DNA from: an uncultured Cohaesibacter sp.
GTDB lineage: Bacteria; Pseudomonadota; Alphaproteobacteria; Rhizobiales; Cohaesibacteraceae
DNA length: 64,000 nt
Assembly (NCBI RefSeq): GCF_963682185.1
Contig: NZ_OY821667.1
Location: 4,291,501-4,355,500 of the forward strand
Reading direction: 5' to 3'
In this document: positions 54,291-62,900 of the stretch, one piece after another
Layout of the letters: each line of letters begins with the position of its first letter
Position numbering within the stretch: the stretch's first letter is position 1
Notes under the pieces: generated by a model
What the model saw: only the letters and a program-made list of their open reading frames with translations
Told to the model about the DNA's origin: nothing
Database searches by the model: none
Program-made: the position numbers and the translations under genes

Positions 54291-54340
54291 AGTGTCTTCA
54301 AGTGTCTCAAAATGTCTTTTGGTTACATTCGGATACAAAC
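54291..54340. promoter_or_regulatory. Five tandem 10-bp units upstream of the PepSY gene
   Basis: Three AGTGTCTNNA-type decamers in a row (54291, 54301, 54311) are followed in phase by GGTTACATTC and GGATACAAAC. Helically phased direct repeats are typical of OmpR-class response-regulator sites. The last two decamers match the GTTACA-N4-GTTACA pair at 56807-56822. Confidence 0.5.
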
Positions 54341-54528
54341 TTTTCATTCAGAGCTGAAGCTTGATCTGAAGTGGGAATAGGATAGTCGCCCAAAATTCGG
54401 CCAAATTATTCCTTGGAACCATTTGAATTTTGCTTAGACATCCCTAAATATAAGAAAAGCAAATGTTCATCTATGATTCACTTTTGCTTCTTACACTTGA
54501 GGAAATTCCCTAGAAACAGGTGGAAAAA

Positions 54529-54639
54529 ATGGTAAAAAAAGCAGTTGAAAAAAGCGCTTCCATTGATGTCGCCAAATATGCCGCGATGCTGAGTTTGGGA
54601 CTGGTGGCCTATTCCCTGTTTTGGCTCACAGTGCTCTGA
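54529..54639 (+). CDS. 36-residue single-pass membrane peptide
   Basis: Short gene too small for usual gene finders. It begins MVKKAVEKSASIDVAKYAAM with a basic head and then a hydrophobic helix (LSLGLVAYSLFWLTVL) up to the stop. AGGTGG lies 5 bases before the ATG. Codon use resembles real genes. Small membrane peptides of this build often modulate transporters or kinases; the role here is unknown. Divergent from the PepSY gene. Confidence 0.55.
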   Translation: MVKKAVEKSASIDVAKYAAMLSLGLVAYSLFWLTVL

Positions 54640-55031
54640 CCAGGCCTCAAAGGCTATTGTGCAAAAAAGGGAGAGCGTCGCCACAGCGAGCGCAAGGCCC
54701 CGCAATTCCCTGTTTGGTGCAAACGCTCAACAGATAAGGCTCTGCTTCCTGTTTTTATGCGGTCTCGCCAAGTCCTTTTTGAGTCCATGTCAGCTCCAAT
54801 AGAATTTGCTGCTTGACCAATCTTTGCCTTGGCCCTATCTTCCGCTTCATGATGACGAAACCAACCATTGCTGCCGTATCCTATTGGTACCCATCCTTGT
54901 AGATGGGTGGTTGGCTTTTGCGTGCTTAAGACAGACCACCGGGTTCGGTGGTCTTCTTGTTTCTGATGTCTGATCTCCGCGCCCGCTTGAAGGCTATAGG
55001 CCCCAGCAAATAGGGGCACAGGAGACAAGAC
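54640..55031. other. Intergenic region with a structured segment
   Basis: About 390 bases between the small membrane gene and the GNAT gene. The right part contains the hairpins listed as a candidate RNA; the left 200 bases show nothing clear. Confidence 0.4.
54861..54958 (+). ncRNA. Candidate structured RNA or long mRNA trailer
   Basis: ACCCATC/GATGGGT (54889-54908) is stacked directly on CCAACC/GGTTGG (54861-54866 with 54909-54914), leaving a 22-base bulge on one side. A terminator follows: AGACCACCG, loop GGTT, CGGTGGTCT, then TCTTGTTT (54933-54962). It may be the 3' end of the small-membrane-peptide transcript or a separate small RNA. Confidence 0.45.
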
Positions 55032-55553
55032 ATGACGCATTTATCAAAAATCCCCACTTTTACCATAAGGCAGGCAAGCCTTGACGATTTTGACGCCATG
55101 GGCCCGCTATGGCATCTGCTAGATGGCTACCATCAGGGGCAGGACCCCAAGCGCTTTCCCGGTACGCCAAAGGATGCGCCCCGCAGCAAGGCCTATATCG
55201 CCGAGCTGATCCATTGTGCAGACCGTGCCCTGCTGGTGGCAGAACAATGCCCGACGATCGAAGGGGAACGCGGTTCGCTGATCGGTCTCAGTCTCGTGAC
55301 ACTGAAAACCTGCCCTCCCGGGCCTGTCTTTCCGGTTCGGGTGATGTTTGAGATTGACAATCTCGTGGTGGATGAAACCTGCCGTCGGCAGGGTATTGCG
55401 CGTGCCCTTCTGGCCGCTTCGGAGGAGTGGGCAAAAGAGAATGGGGCTAGTGAAATGCTGCTCAATGTCTATGCCTTCAACGAGGGAGCCAAGCGCTTTT
55501 ATGAATCTCTGGGCTTTCAGCCCCTGCGAATCCAGATGGTTCATGCCTTGTGA
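55032..55553 (+). CDS. GNAT family N-acetyltransferase
   Basis: A 173-residue acetyltransferase. The acetyl-CoA loop is ETCRRQGIARALLAASEEW after FEIDNLVV, and the C-terminus has the NEGAKRFYESLGFQPL signature. Opening FTIRQASLDDFDAM is typical. Single-gene unit starting just after the terminator above. Substrate unknown. Confidence 0.88.
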   Translation: MTHLSKIPTFTIRQASLDDFDAMGPLWHLLDGYHQGQDPKRFPGTPKDAPRSKAYIAELIHCADRALLVAEQCPTIEGERGSLIGLSLVTLKTCPPGPVFPVRVMFEIDNLVVDETCRRQGIARALLAASEEWAKENGASEMLLNVYAFNEGAKRFYESLGFQPLRIQMVHAL

Positions 55554-55645
55554 GGTCTGTTTCCCAATAGCCTGACGGGTTGGCTTGGAGTTTCACGTTG
55601 GCATAGACAGGGCAGGGCGACCAAGCTCTCCCCTGTCTTGCGGCT

Positions 55646-56389
55646 TTAACTTGTCTCGTCTATTCCAGTTGCGCGCGCACTTTTGCGGCCAAAGCGTACC
55701 AACGTCTGAAGCAGCAGGCCGATAAAGAGCCCATTGAGCGTGTGCCAGAGAAAATGCGTGCCGAGCGGAAAAGCGCTGCAAACGCGCATGTCGATTGAGC
55801 GGAAGAAAATCGAGATGGTGAACACGACAGCAGCTGCCAAGATCCATCCTCTTGCGGCATGTTTGCGCAGTTGCAAGACCAGCGCGAAGCCATAAAGCGC
55901 GATGATGCCAGGCAGATATTGGGTCGAGCCATTTAGCCCGTCGCCACCGGCGTCCGTTTCATTGGTTGCCAACAGAAACCGTGAGAAAGCGAAAAGAACG
56001 GCGATGATGCAGACAAGCGTAATGCCATAGATCCGGAATGCGCGGACAAGTGATGTGCCCACGATACGGTAGATCGCAAGAAACAGATAATAGGCAACGA
56101 AGGTCCAGATCGGGATGACATCGGCAAAAGAGGACCAAACTTGCGCATGGGTATGAAACAGGAAAGAGCCCACGCCGATAAGGCCTGCCATGAAGATGGC
56201 AATAAGGATCAAAATATCCTCTTTTGTTTCTCCATTTTTCTTGTGCAATCTGTGGTAGGTCCAATATCCCCAAAGAGCAGCAAGTATGAATGACAGGTTG
56301 GTTATCGCATTGATCGGTTCTGACCAATAGCCTGCATCCGTCCGTTCGCAATATATGTCAATTGACGCTATCAACGCTTCTACGGTCAT
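55646..56389 (-). CDS. Ceramidase-domain membrane protein (CREST superfamily)
   Basis: A 247-residue inner-membrane protein with seven hydrophobic helices. Motifs match alkaline-ceramidase-like (PF05875) proteins: IYCERTDAGYWSEPINAITN near the start, VGSFLFHTHAQ with the first histidine of the zinc site, and DMRVCSAFPLGTHFLWHTLN with the final histidines. The family hydrolyses amide bonds in lipids in eukaryotes; bacterial members are uncharacterised and may act on ornithine lipids, ceramide-like lipids or be receptors. The conserved His, Asp and Ser positions suggest an active enzyme. Confidence 0.8.
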   Translation of the reverse strand: MTVEALIASIDIYCERTDAGYWSEPINAITNLSFILAALWGYWTYHRLHKKNGETKEDILILIAIFMAGLIGVGSFLFHTHAQVWSSFADVIPIWTFVAYYLFLAIYRIVGTSLVRAFRIYGITLVCIIAVLFAFSRFLLATNETDAGGDGLNGSTQYLPGIIALYGFALVLQLRKHAARGWILAAAVVFTISIFFRSIDMRVCSAFPLGTHFLWHTLNGLFIGLLLQTLVRFGRKSARATGIDETS

Positions 56390-56806
56390 GGGATCGTCCG
56401 TCTCATTTCTAAAATTTTTTGAGGCGATTGTCAGAAAATATTTAACGAAGAATTAAGTGAACTTTATTTACCAAAAACGACAGGGAATTCAAAAGGATTT
56501 ACGTATGTCTGTTTCTTGTATGTTCTCTTAAATCAAACGATGTTCTGGAGGCGATTCATTTGTTTAAACTTTGTTCTTCTCTTGTTCCTGACAAAATTAA
56601 ATAAATCAAAGTAAATTTACGAAAGAGCTTTACCCTACGGCGAAAGCCCGACGCGGATTTTAAGCGCAAAACTGGTTGCTTTTACCAACTTTCTTTACTG
56701 CTGGCGAGCGCTTTAGACAGGACGGTTTGAATGGCTCGAACCTTGCGTTTTTCTCCCGCCAGAATGGCCTGCGCGTATAGCGCGAACTCTTCCTTTAAAC
56801 GATCCT

Positions 56807-56822
56807 GTTACAGTTCGTTACA
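56807..56822. promoter_or_regulatory. Direct repeat GTTACA-N4-GTTACA
   Basis: Two identical hexamers spaced by one helical turn, the layout of OmpR-family binding sites. It lies 710 bases upstream of an OmpR-type regulator gene, and a similar pair lies upstream of the PepSY gene (54322-54337). Confidence 0.45.
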
Positions 56823-57093
56823 ATTTGCGTGGGTATTGTTACTCAATGACATGTTTTGAACGGATACAATCGCTATTATTGGTTGGATATCAGGATTTTT
56901 GGAGCAGCGTTTTGTTCGGACTGTCAACTCGGAGAGAAACTGCAGAAAGAAGATCACACCTATCCGGCGGCTATTGAATTGGCGAATTTCTTTCTTATAT
57001 GAAAGACATTATTGAAAAATTCTATATGCCGATGGAACCAATCGTCTTTCGGGGCGTTATCGGAGTGTACACTCTGACTATGAGGTAACTATT

Positions 57094-57183
57094 ATGCGCA
57101 ACATGCTTTTCCTGACGGCAATCGGCATATTGTCTAAGCACCTTTTCAAATTGGTAATCGGCGTGAAAAATCGTCTGGCTTAA
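57094..57183 (+). CDS. Possible 29-residue hydrophobic peptide
   Basis: Begins MRNMLFLTAIGILSKHLFKL and ends with a basic tail; GAGG lies 9 bases before the ATG. A nested hairpin follows the stop codon. Evidence is only the ribosome site and composition, so chance is possible. Confidence 0.3.
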   Translation: MRNMLFLTAIGILSKHLFKLVIGVKNRLA

Positions 57184-57531
57184 ACCGGACATTTCACCAG
57201 ATTTATGCATGGTTTATTTGCTGCCTACGGGGCGCCTGTAGGTAAACCGATGTTTGTGTGGCTTTTTTTCTGCTTCCCTTCTTCTCCGGCATGTCTCGCC
57301 GGTTTGAACTTTCCGACAGAAATATTTTCTCACTTTTGTGGCCTTTAAAAGGGCAGTTAAATGTGAGTCTGGCAACCTTAATATTTCTGACAATGTCGCA
57401 TTGTTTCTAATCCTGATATAGAAAACAAAAGAAACAAAAACGATCAAAAATCTGAGAAAAAGATGAATGTTATTTTGATTTTTCGACGATATGCCGACAA
57501 ACATAAGGTTCTATAAACCAGAAGAAACGCC

Positions 57532-58263
57532 ATGCAGAACAATACGCATATCCTTGTCATCGAAGATGACACCGAAATTCAGTCGCTGCTCGCGGCTCTT
57601 TTGCAGCGCAATGGCTGGACAGCTTCGCTGGCTTCCAATGGACGCGAAGCGGACGCTATCTTGGCGCGCAGCTTTGTTGATCTGATTCTTCTCGATGTGA
57701 TGCTTCCGGGAGAGGATGGGCTGAGCATCTGTGCTCGCGTTCGCTCCATATCCACGGTTCCAATTTTGATCCTCTCGGCAAAGGGCGAGGATATTGATCG
57801 GGTTGTCGGGTTGGAATTGGGTGCGGATGATTATATGTCCAAGCCGTTCAATCCACGGGAGCTTGAGGCCAGAATCAAGGCGATGCTGCGCCGAAGCCGC
57901 ATGTCGGTCAAGGACAGCCGCATGCAGGCTCCGATCCTCTATTTTGGCGGAAAATGGCAGCTCGACGTGAGAAAGCGCGAGTTGATGGACTATAATGGCG
58001 TGCAGACCCATCTTACGCCAGCGGAATTCGATTTATTGCGTGTCTTCTGCGAGCGCCCCGGGTTGACCTTGACCCGAGAGCAGCTGATTGAACTGACGCA
58101 AGGGCCGAATACCGGCGCAACCGAGCGCAGTATCGATATTCTCGTTTCTCGGTTGCGGCGCAAGCTTGAAAGTGGCGAAAATGGGCAAAAGCTGATCCAT
58201 ACCGTGCGTTCGGGCGGCTATGAATTTATCGCCGAAGTTCATGAACAGCGCGAGTCTGCATGA
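57532..58263 (+). CDS. OmpR-family response regulator
   Basis: A 243-residue DNA-binding regulator. Receiver domain: acidic pocket VIEDD near residue 12, phospho-acceptor Asp in LILLDVMLPGEDG near residue 55, Lys in YMSKPFNPRELEA near residue 105. A winged-helix output domain follows (LTPAEFDLLRVFCERPGLTL, then RSIDILVSRLRRKLE and TVRSGGYEF). Its stop overlaps the sensor kinase start by four bases, so they form one pair. Signal unknown. Confidence 0.93.
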   Translation: MQNNTHILVIEDDTEIQSLLAALLQRNGWTASLASNGREADAILARSFVDLILLDVMLPGEDGLSICARVRSISTVPILILSAKGEDIDRVVGLELGADDYMSKPFNPRELEARIKAMLRRSRMSVKDSRMQAPILYFGGKWQLDVRKRELMDYNGVQTHLTPAEFDLLRVFCERPGLTLTREQLIELTQGPNTGATERSIDILVSRLRRKLESGENGQKLIHTVRSGGYEFIAEVHEQRESA

Positions 58264-59693
58264 GACAATCCCGCTGGTTTGCATTTCTGAACTCGATTGC
58301 AGGACAGTTGCTTGTGCTGCTCATTCTTGCATCGGCTCTGTTTCTGACCGGTATCTTTATATCTGTGCGTGCGGCTCGTGATGCGCCTGTCGCCCCTCCC
58401 GTCATGCTGTTCACTGAACGTCAGATCGGCATATCGGAGATGCTCGCTCAAATACCGGAAGAGCAGATTGGCGTTTACCTGGACAAGTTGCGGGCGCTAC
58501 ATCCCGGTGTCGAATATCAACACCTTTCCAAGGACGATCCCAGTCTGAATGGGCTAAGGTGGGGCGCGCGCAATCCGGCGCTTAGAGATGAGGCGTATGC
58601 AGCCTCAGTCAATCCTCCCAGCGTGGGCGATGGAAACCCGCCCCAGCCGCCGCGAAGGGATCCCTTTCTAGATGATCTGGCAAACCCACAAAAGACCACT
58701 ATTCCATTGGCGCGGACCTTGTCATCAGAGGTCAGTCAAATAGATGAAGTGACCATCTATTCCCGTTTGCCCGATCAGAGTGTGATCCGAGCCAGCACCA
58801 GTATCCGTCTTCATATGCCACCCAATTTTCAAGTGGAAGGCATTCTGGTCTTTACGATCGTGTGCATCTTCTTGCTGTTGCTTTGGGCCGTTATCTTCCT
58901 CATTCGCCCCTTGCGGCGACTGGCGCAGGCAACCAACAATATTGCCAAGGAAAATGCCACCCCGCAAAAAGCGGATGTGGCCGGACCAACAGAATTACGT
59001 GTAGCGGCTCTGGCGCTTAACAAAATGCAAGACCGCATTCATCAGCTCATTGATGACCGGACCCGCATGCTGGCTGCTGTCGGGCATGATCTGCGCACGC
59101 CTGTCACGCGTTTGCGCCTGCGGGCCGATACTGTGGAGCCGGAAGAGGTGAAAGCCGCTTTCCTTCGTGATCTCAACATGATGGACGGGTTGCTCAAGCG
59201 CCTGATGACCTATTTCAGCAAAGGCGACATGGATGAGGACCCGGTCCGGCTGGAGTTGAGCAGTCTGGTGGATAGTCTGGTTTCTGAATGGGACGATGCC
59301 GGGGAGGCGGTTGAGCTTGTTGGGTACGCCAACATGACGATTTTGGCCCGCCCCAACGACCTGATGCGCATGGTTGATAACCTGATCGACAATGCCATTA
59401 AATATGCAGGCAGTTGCGAGGTGTCATTGAGCCGGGAAGAGAGCGAGAAGGGCAACGTTGCCTGCCTCAGGGTTATCGATCACGGCCCGGGCATTGCTCA
59501 GGAAGACAAGCTTCATTTGCTGGAACCGTTTGAACGCGGCGACAAGGCAAGAACCATGAATGACAAGTCCGGCTTCGGACTTGGCTTGGCGATTGCCCGC
59601 AAGGTGGCTCAGATGCATCAAGCCGCGCTGGAGCTGGCCGATACGGACGGTGGTGGATTGACGGTCGTCGTCCGCTTCCCGATCGCCAGTTAG
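58260..59693 (+). CDS. EnvZ-like sensor histidine kinase
   Basis: A 477-residue inner-membrane kinase: helix 1 (GQLLVLLILASALFLTGIFI), a periplasmic sensor of about 170 residues with a Pro-rich stretch (NPPQPPRRD), helix 2 (VFTIVCIFLLLLWAVIFLI), a HAMP linker, the dimerisation helix with the phospho-accepting His in AAVGHDLRTPVTRLRLRAD, and an ATPase domain with N box DNLIDNAIKYAG, G1 DHGPGIAQ and G2 GFGLGLAIARKV. Phosphorylates the upstream response regulator. The sensed stimulus cannot be read from the sequence. Confidence 0.93.
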   Translation: MRQSRWFAFLNSIAGQLLVLLILASALFLTGIFISVRAARDAPVAPPVMLFTERQIGISEMLAQIPEEQIGVYLDKLRALHPGVEYQHLSKDDPSLNGLRWGARNPALRDEAYAASVNPPSVGDGNPPQPPRRDPFLDDLANPQKTTIPLARTLSSEVSQIDEVTIYSRLPDQSVIRASTSIRLHMPPNFQVEGILVFTIVCIFLLLLWAVIFLIRPLRRLAQATNNIAKENATPQKADVAGPTELRVAALALNKMQDRIHQLIDDRTRMLAAVGHDLRTPVTRLRLRADTVEPEEVKAAFLRDLNMMDGLLKRLMTYFSKGDMDEDPVRLELSSLVDSLVSEWDDAGEAVELVGYANMTILARPNDLMRMVDNLIDNAIKYAGSCEVSLSREESEKGNVACLRVIDHGPGIAQEDKLHLLEPFERGDKARTMNDKSGFGLGLAIARKVAQMHQAALELADTDGGGLTVVVRFPIAS

Positions 59694-59707
59694 CCAAAGC
59701 AAAACGT

Positions 59708-60175
59708 TCAGACCGTCAACTTGCCTGTATGCTTGACCGCACGCAAGGTGAGGGTCGAATTGACGCGTACAACGCCGGGCAGGTTGGTCAGGATGTCATG
59801 ATGGATGCGTTCCAGATCGGCGGCATTGCGATAGATGACGCGCAGCAGATAGTCATACTGTCCCGCCAGAAGATAGCAGTCCTGAATTTCGTTGATGTCC
59901 TTGATGGCTCGCTCGAAACGGGCAAGAGAATCGCGCCCCTGTCCATCGAGCGTAACAAACACGAAGGCCGCTCCGGACATACCACAAGCCTTCATGTCCA
60001 GATGCATGTGATAGCCCGCAACGAGACCGCTGTCCTCCAACTGCTTGACCCGTCGCAGGCAGGCTGAAGGAGAGAGGTTAACCCGCTCGGCCAACTCAGC
60101 GTTGCTTAACCGCCCATTGTCCTGCAAGAGATTGAGAATCTGGCGGTCTCTTTTATCTAATTTCTCAAGGTTCAT
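59708..60175 (-). CDS. Lrp/AsnC family regulator, probably of ald
   Basis: A 155-residue regulator: N-terminal helix-turn-helix (RLSNAELAERVNLSPSACLR) and C-terminal amino-acid-binding RAM domain (DCYLLAGQYDYLLRVIYRNA). It is divergent from alanine dehydrogenase, the arrangement of AldR/AlaR activators that sense alanine and switch on ald. Size normal. Confidence 0.9.
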   Translation of the reverse strand: MNLEKLDKRDRQILNLLQDNGRLSNAELAERVNLSPSACLRRVKQLEDSGLVAGYHMHLDMKACGMSGAAFVFVTLDGQGRDSLARFERAIKDINEIQDCYLLAGQYDYLLRVIYRNAADLERIHHDILTNLPGVVRVNSTLTLRAVKHTGKLTV

Positions 60176-60382
60176 GAAAATTCGATCTTTTTGCTGTTCT
60201 GCGCAATTATATGCAAAAAATCACTGCGCAAACAGCCTTATTTCGCGGCACATTGCGTAATTTTTGCGTCATCATTGATAAGTTATTCGAATTCCCAGAA
60301 GCGCCTTCGATAAGGGGCCTTGGCGTGCCTTCCTATCTTTTAAAAAAGCGCAATGGCAGCAATCACCATGGAGAACTCAACA
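60176..60382. promoter_or_regulatory. Divergent lrp-ald control region with repeated TGCG sites
   Basis: AT-rich spacer with recurring TGCGNAA-like elements: CTGCGCAATTATATGC (60199-60214), CTGCGCAAACAG (60225-60236) and TTGCGTAATTTTTGCGTC (60253-60270). Such phased, loosely palindromic repeats fit cooperative binding of an Lrp-type octamer. Confidence 0.45.
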
Positions 60383-61501
60383 ATGCTTATCGGATGTCCC
60401 AAAGAGATCAAGGACCACGAAGACCGCGTCGGTCTGGTGCCTTCCTCAGTGCTCGAACTGGTCGCCGCAGGCCATGAAGTCATGATCGAAACCAATGCCG
60501 GTGCCGGTATCGGTTGCGCAGATGAAGACTATGTTGCCGCAGGCGCAAAAATCATCGCCACTGCAGACGAAATTTTCGCGAAAGCTGAAATGGTCGTTAA
60601 AGTGAAAGAACCTCTTGCCGTTGAACGCGCAAAACTGCGCTCCGGACAGCTTCTCTTCACCTATCTGCATCTGGCTCCTGATGCAGCCCAGACCGAAGAT
60701 CTGGTCAAATCCGGTGCAACCTGCATCGCCTATGAAACCGTAACCTCGAAAACCGGTGCTCTGCCGCTTCTCTTCCCGATGTCTGAAGTGGCCGGTCGTC
60801 TGGCTCCACAGGTTGGGGCACAGGCTCTGGAAAATAATGGCGGTGGCATGGGCGTTCTGCTCGGTGGCGTGCCAGGGGTTGATCCGGCAGAAGTCGTCAT
60901 CATTGGTGCTGGTGTCTCCGGCACAAACGCTGCCCGCGTTGCTCTGGGCATGGGCGCAAGCGTCACCATGGTTGATCGCAACACTGATGCCCTGCGCGCA
61001 GCTGTTGATCGCTTTGGCACGGCCATCAAGACTGTTTATTCCAACAAGGGCAACATCGCTCGCGTTGTGGAGCAGGCCGACCTCGTGATCGGTACCGTGC
61101 TGATCCCGGGCGCTGAAACGCCGAAACTGGTGACCGCAGAGATGATCAAATCCATGCGCCCCGGTTCTGCTGTTGTTGACGTGGCCATCGATCAGGGCGG
61201 CTGCTTTGAAACCTCAAAGGCTACCACGCACTCGGACCCAACCTATGTGGTCGATGGTGTCGTGCATTACTGCGTGGCCAACATGCCCGGCTGTGTAGCC
61301 CGCACGTCCACCTTCGCGCTCAACAATGCGACCCTGCCATTTGCACTGGCTCTGGCCAACAAGGGCTGGGAACAGGCTTGCAAGGACGACCCATATCTGC
61401 GCACCGGCCTCAATGTGCATGACGGCAAGGTAACTTACGAAGCCGTCGCTAAAGCGCTTGGCTATGACTATACGTCTCCTGAAAGCATTCTGGGGCTCTG
61501 A
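60383..61501 (+). CDS. ald: Alanine dehydrogenase
   Basis: Cytoplasmic NAD-dependent enzyme interconverting L-alanine and pyruvate plus ammonium. The start motif MLIGCPKEIKDHEDRVGLVP contains the substrate arginine; the catalytic lysine is in MVVKVKEP and histidine in YLHLAPD; the NAD site is VIIGAGVSGTNAARVALGMG near residue 170. At 372 residues from the ATG at 60383 it matches family length; GGAG lies 9 bases upstream. Longer in-frame starts exist but add non-conserved residues. Confidence 0.95.
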   Translation: MLIGCPKEIKDHEDRVGLVPSSVLELVAAGHEVMIETNAGAGIGCADEDYVAAGAKIIATADEIFAKAEMVVKVKEPLAVERAKLRSGQLLFTYLHLAPDAAQTEDLVKSGATCIAYETVTSKTGALPLLFPMSEVAGRLAPQVGAQALENNGGGMGVLLGGVPGVDPAEVVIIGAGVSGTNAARVALGMGASVTMVDRNTDALRAAVDRFGTAIKTVYSNKGNIARVVEQADLVIGTVLIPGAETPKLVTAEMIKSMRPGSAVVDVAIDQGGCFETSKATTHSDPTYVVDGVVHYCVANMPGCVARTSTFALNNATLPFALALANKGWEQACKDDPYLRTGLNVHDGKVTYEAVAKALGYDYTSPESILGL

Positions 61502-61566
61502 TGATCTGTCTGGTTTGCATCAGGGCCGGCACTTCCTGATGCGCGACAGAGTCCGGAATGATGTGA

Positions 61567-61600
61567 AAACGCCCGTTCGCATATGCGATCGGGCGTTTTT
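61567..61600. terminator. Bidirectional terminator after ald
   Basis: AAACGCCCG (61567-61575) pairs with CGGGCGTTT (61590-61598); the loop itself contains TCGCATATGCGA, so the hairpin continues inward; T-run follows. Confidence 0.93.
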
Positions 61601-61633
61601 GCTTTCAGAGGCAAAAGTGAGGTGCATGCGCGA

Positions 61634-62113
61634 TCAGGCACGGCGCAAAAAGCGCGGTTTTTCGCATGAGTGGGCATAGTGGAAACAGAAGATTTCGTTC
61701 CAGCCCGTATCATAACCCTCCCGCATCATGCCAGCGATGGCGCCGTAGCAATCCCATCCGCCATGCACCAGTTTGACCAGCGTCCGGTGGGCATTCATTT
61801 CCAGAAAGCTCACTGTGAGATAGGTCGCATGATCCTGCGGTTGGCCCATATGAAAATTGATTGCAAGCGAGCGAGGCTGATCGCAGTCGGCAAAACTGCC
61901 CCAGACATGGCGCGTATCATCCGAGGCAATTTCAATGATCGCGCCCCCAGCCACTGGATCGGTTTCAAGAGCCTTGGCGGGCATGCCGGTGCTATGGATC
62001 GAAATTGAGCGCGTCTCAAGAGGCCACCAGCTGCCCATCCCCATGGAAAAGAGCTGGTAGGCAGCGAGCGCGTCGCAAGGGACTTCAATCACTTTGACGA
62101 TCGGTTTGAGCAT
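61634..62113 (-). CDS. SRPBCC/AHSA1-like protein
   Basis: A 159-residue START-like hydrophobic-cavity protein. Typical segments are VIEVPCDALAAYQLFSMGMGSWWP, GGAIIEIASDDTRHVWGSFA and the late GWDCYGAIAGMMREGYDTGW, resembling the Aha1-domain group. Cytoplasmic, ligand unknown. AGGA lies about 8 bases before the ATG at 62113; a frame to 62155 is not supported. Convergent with ald. Confidence 0.8.
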   Translation of the reverse strand: MLKPIVKVIEVPCDALAAYQLFSMGMGSWWPLETRSISIHSTGMPAKALETDPVAGGAIIEIASDDTRHVWGSFADCDQPRSLAINFHMGQPQDHATYLTVSFLEMNAHRTLVKLVHGGWDCYGAIAGMMREGYDTGWNEIFCFHYAHSCEKPRFLRRA

Positions 62114-62477
62114 GGCACAATCCTGACAATATCGCCCGGCGCCTCCGCAGACCAACGGCGATGGTTCAAAGGTTGAGGAAACGACAAATCGTTTTCCCGT
62201 TACTTTTTACTTGAATGGCCTTCTTACAAAACTCACCTGTCAGGATAGAGATCACGCTCATGGCGCACAAGGCGTCCTTGGTAGGATACCAAAAAGCAAG
62301 AAACACAACCGGTTGTTTTAAATAGGTGTTTTTCTGTCGTAAAACTGGACTTATCGCCTGTTTGCTGCCCGGAAGCTGATTTCATGCGCTGATAGCGACC
62401 CAAATAAGCGCCGAAAAAGACGCACGCCAAGCTTGGTAAAATCGGCAAGTAGGCGGTGTATTCTTACAGAGCAGGCT
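62114..62477. other. Intergenic region, nothing recognised
   Basis: About 360 bases between two minus-strand genes. Some open frames exist but without ribosome site or family likeness. It should hold the promoter of the SRPBCC gene. Confidence 0.4.
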
Positions 62478-62900
62478 TTACCCACAAGGCTGTTTGGCAG
62501 TGCTTTTCGCTGTCCGTTTCTCTTCTCCTGCAGGAGGAGAGGGCGACGCCATCGGGGTGAGGGCGGGATCTTTTCCAGCTGTGCTGCGAGACAAGCCGGC
62601 TTCGGCTTCGCGTTTGCGGCGATGGCGTGTCATCAATGGGCGCGTCGTTTTCAAAACCCGATCAAATGGGCGGCCCGCTCTTTCCTCCAACCATACAAGC
62701 GCGTGATCAAGCCAATCGACATGTTTGCGCAAGCGGCGCACCGCATTGCGCCCGACGCGGCTGTTGGCGATCAGGAGAAAGGCCCCGAACGCCAGCAGTG
62801 GCACGCCGGTTGGAATGGGAAGCCAAATAGTCGCCAACCCTGCAAGCAAGCAGAAGAAGGCGAAGCCAATGATCGCCCATTGCCTGAGATTCGAGATCAC
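62478..62900 (-). CDS. Small membrane protein, PGPGW-like, with repeat-encoded tail
   Basis: A 140-residue protein with two close membrane helices (QWAIIGFAFFCLLAGLATIW and GVPLLAFGAFLLIANSR) around a short Pro-rich turn (LPIPTG), as in the PGPGW group of small membrane proteins, then a basic cytoplasmic part (VLKTTRPLMTRHRRKRE). GTG start with GGAG 9 bases upstream. The last 40 or so residues are Pro/Thr/Ala-rich and are encoded by a REP-like DNA repeat, absent from the paralogue 170 bases away, so they are probably not ancestral. Function unknown. Confidence 0.7.
   Translation of the reverse strand: MISNLRQWAIIGFAFFCLLAGLATIWLPIPTGVPLLAFGAFLLIANSRVGRNAVRRLRKHVDWLDHALVWLEERAGRPFDRVLKTTRPLMTRHRRKREAEAGLSRSTAGKDPALTPMASPSPPAGEEKRTAKSTAKQPCG
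62520..62570. repeat. REP-like palindromic repeat inside a coding tail
   Basis: A 22-bp near-perfect palindrome centred on CTCCTGCAGGAG (62520-62541) followed by GGGCGACGCC and a GGGGTGAGGGCGGG tail, the look of dispersed extragenic palindromes in alphaproteobacterial genomes. Only one copy is in this window. Confidence 0.6.

Larger units (their letters stand above)
56390..57531. other. Long non-coding region before the two-component genes
   Basis: Over 1.1 kb, richer in A/T than its surroundings. It contains a direct-repeat pair (56807-56822), a perfect 12-bp palindrome GAGTGTACACTC at 57064-57075, a possible 29-residue gene (57094-57183) and a nested hairpin (57211-57248: GGTTTA/TAAACC and CCTAC/GTAGG). 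Much of it is probably the control region of the response-regulator gene. Confidence 0.45.

Noticed and set aside
62233-62448. A 71-codon minus-strand frame
   Set aside because: No ribosome site, family likeness or consistent codon use.
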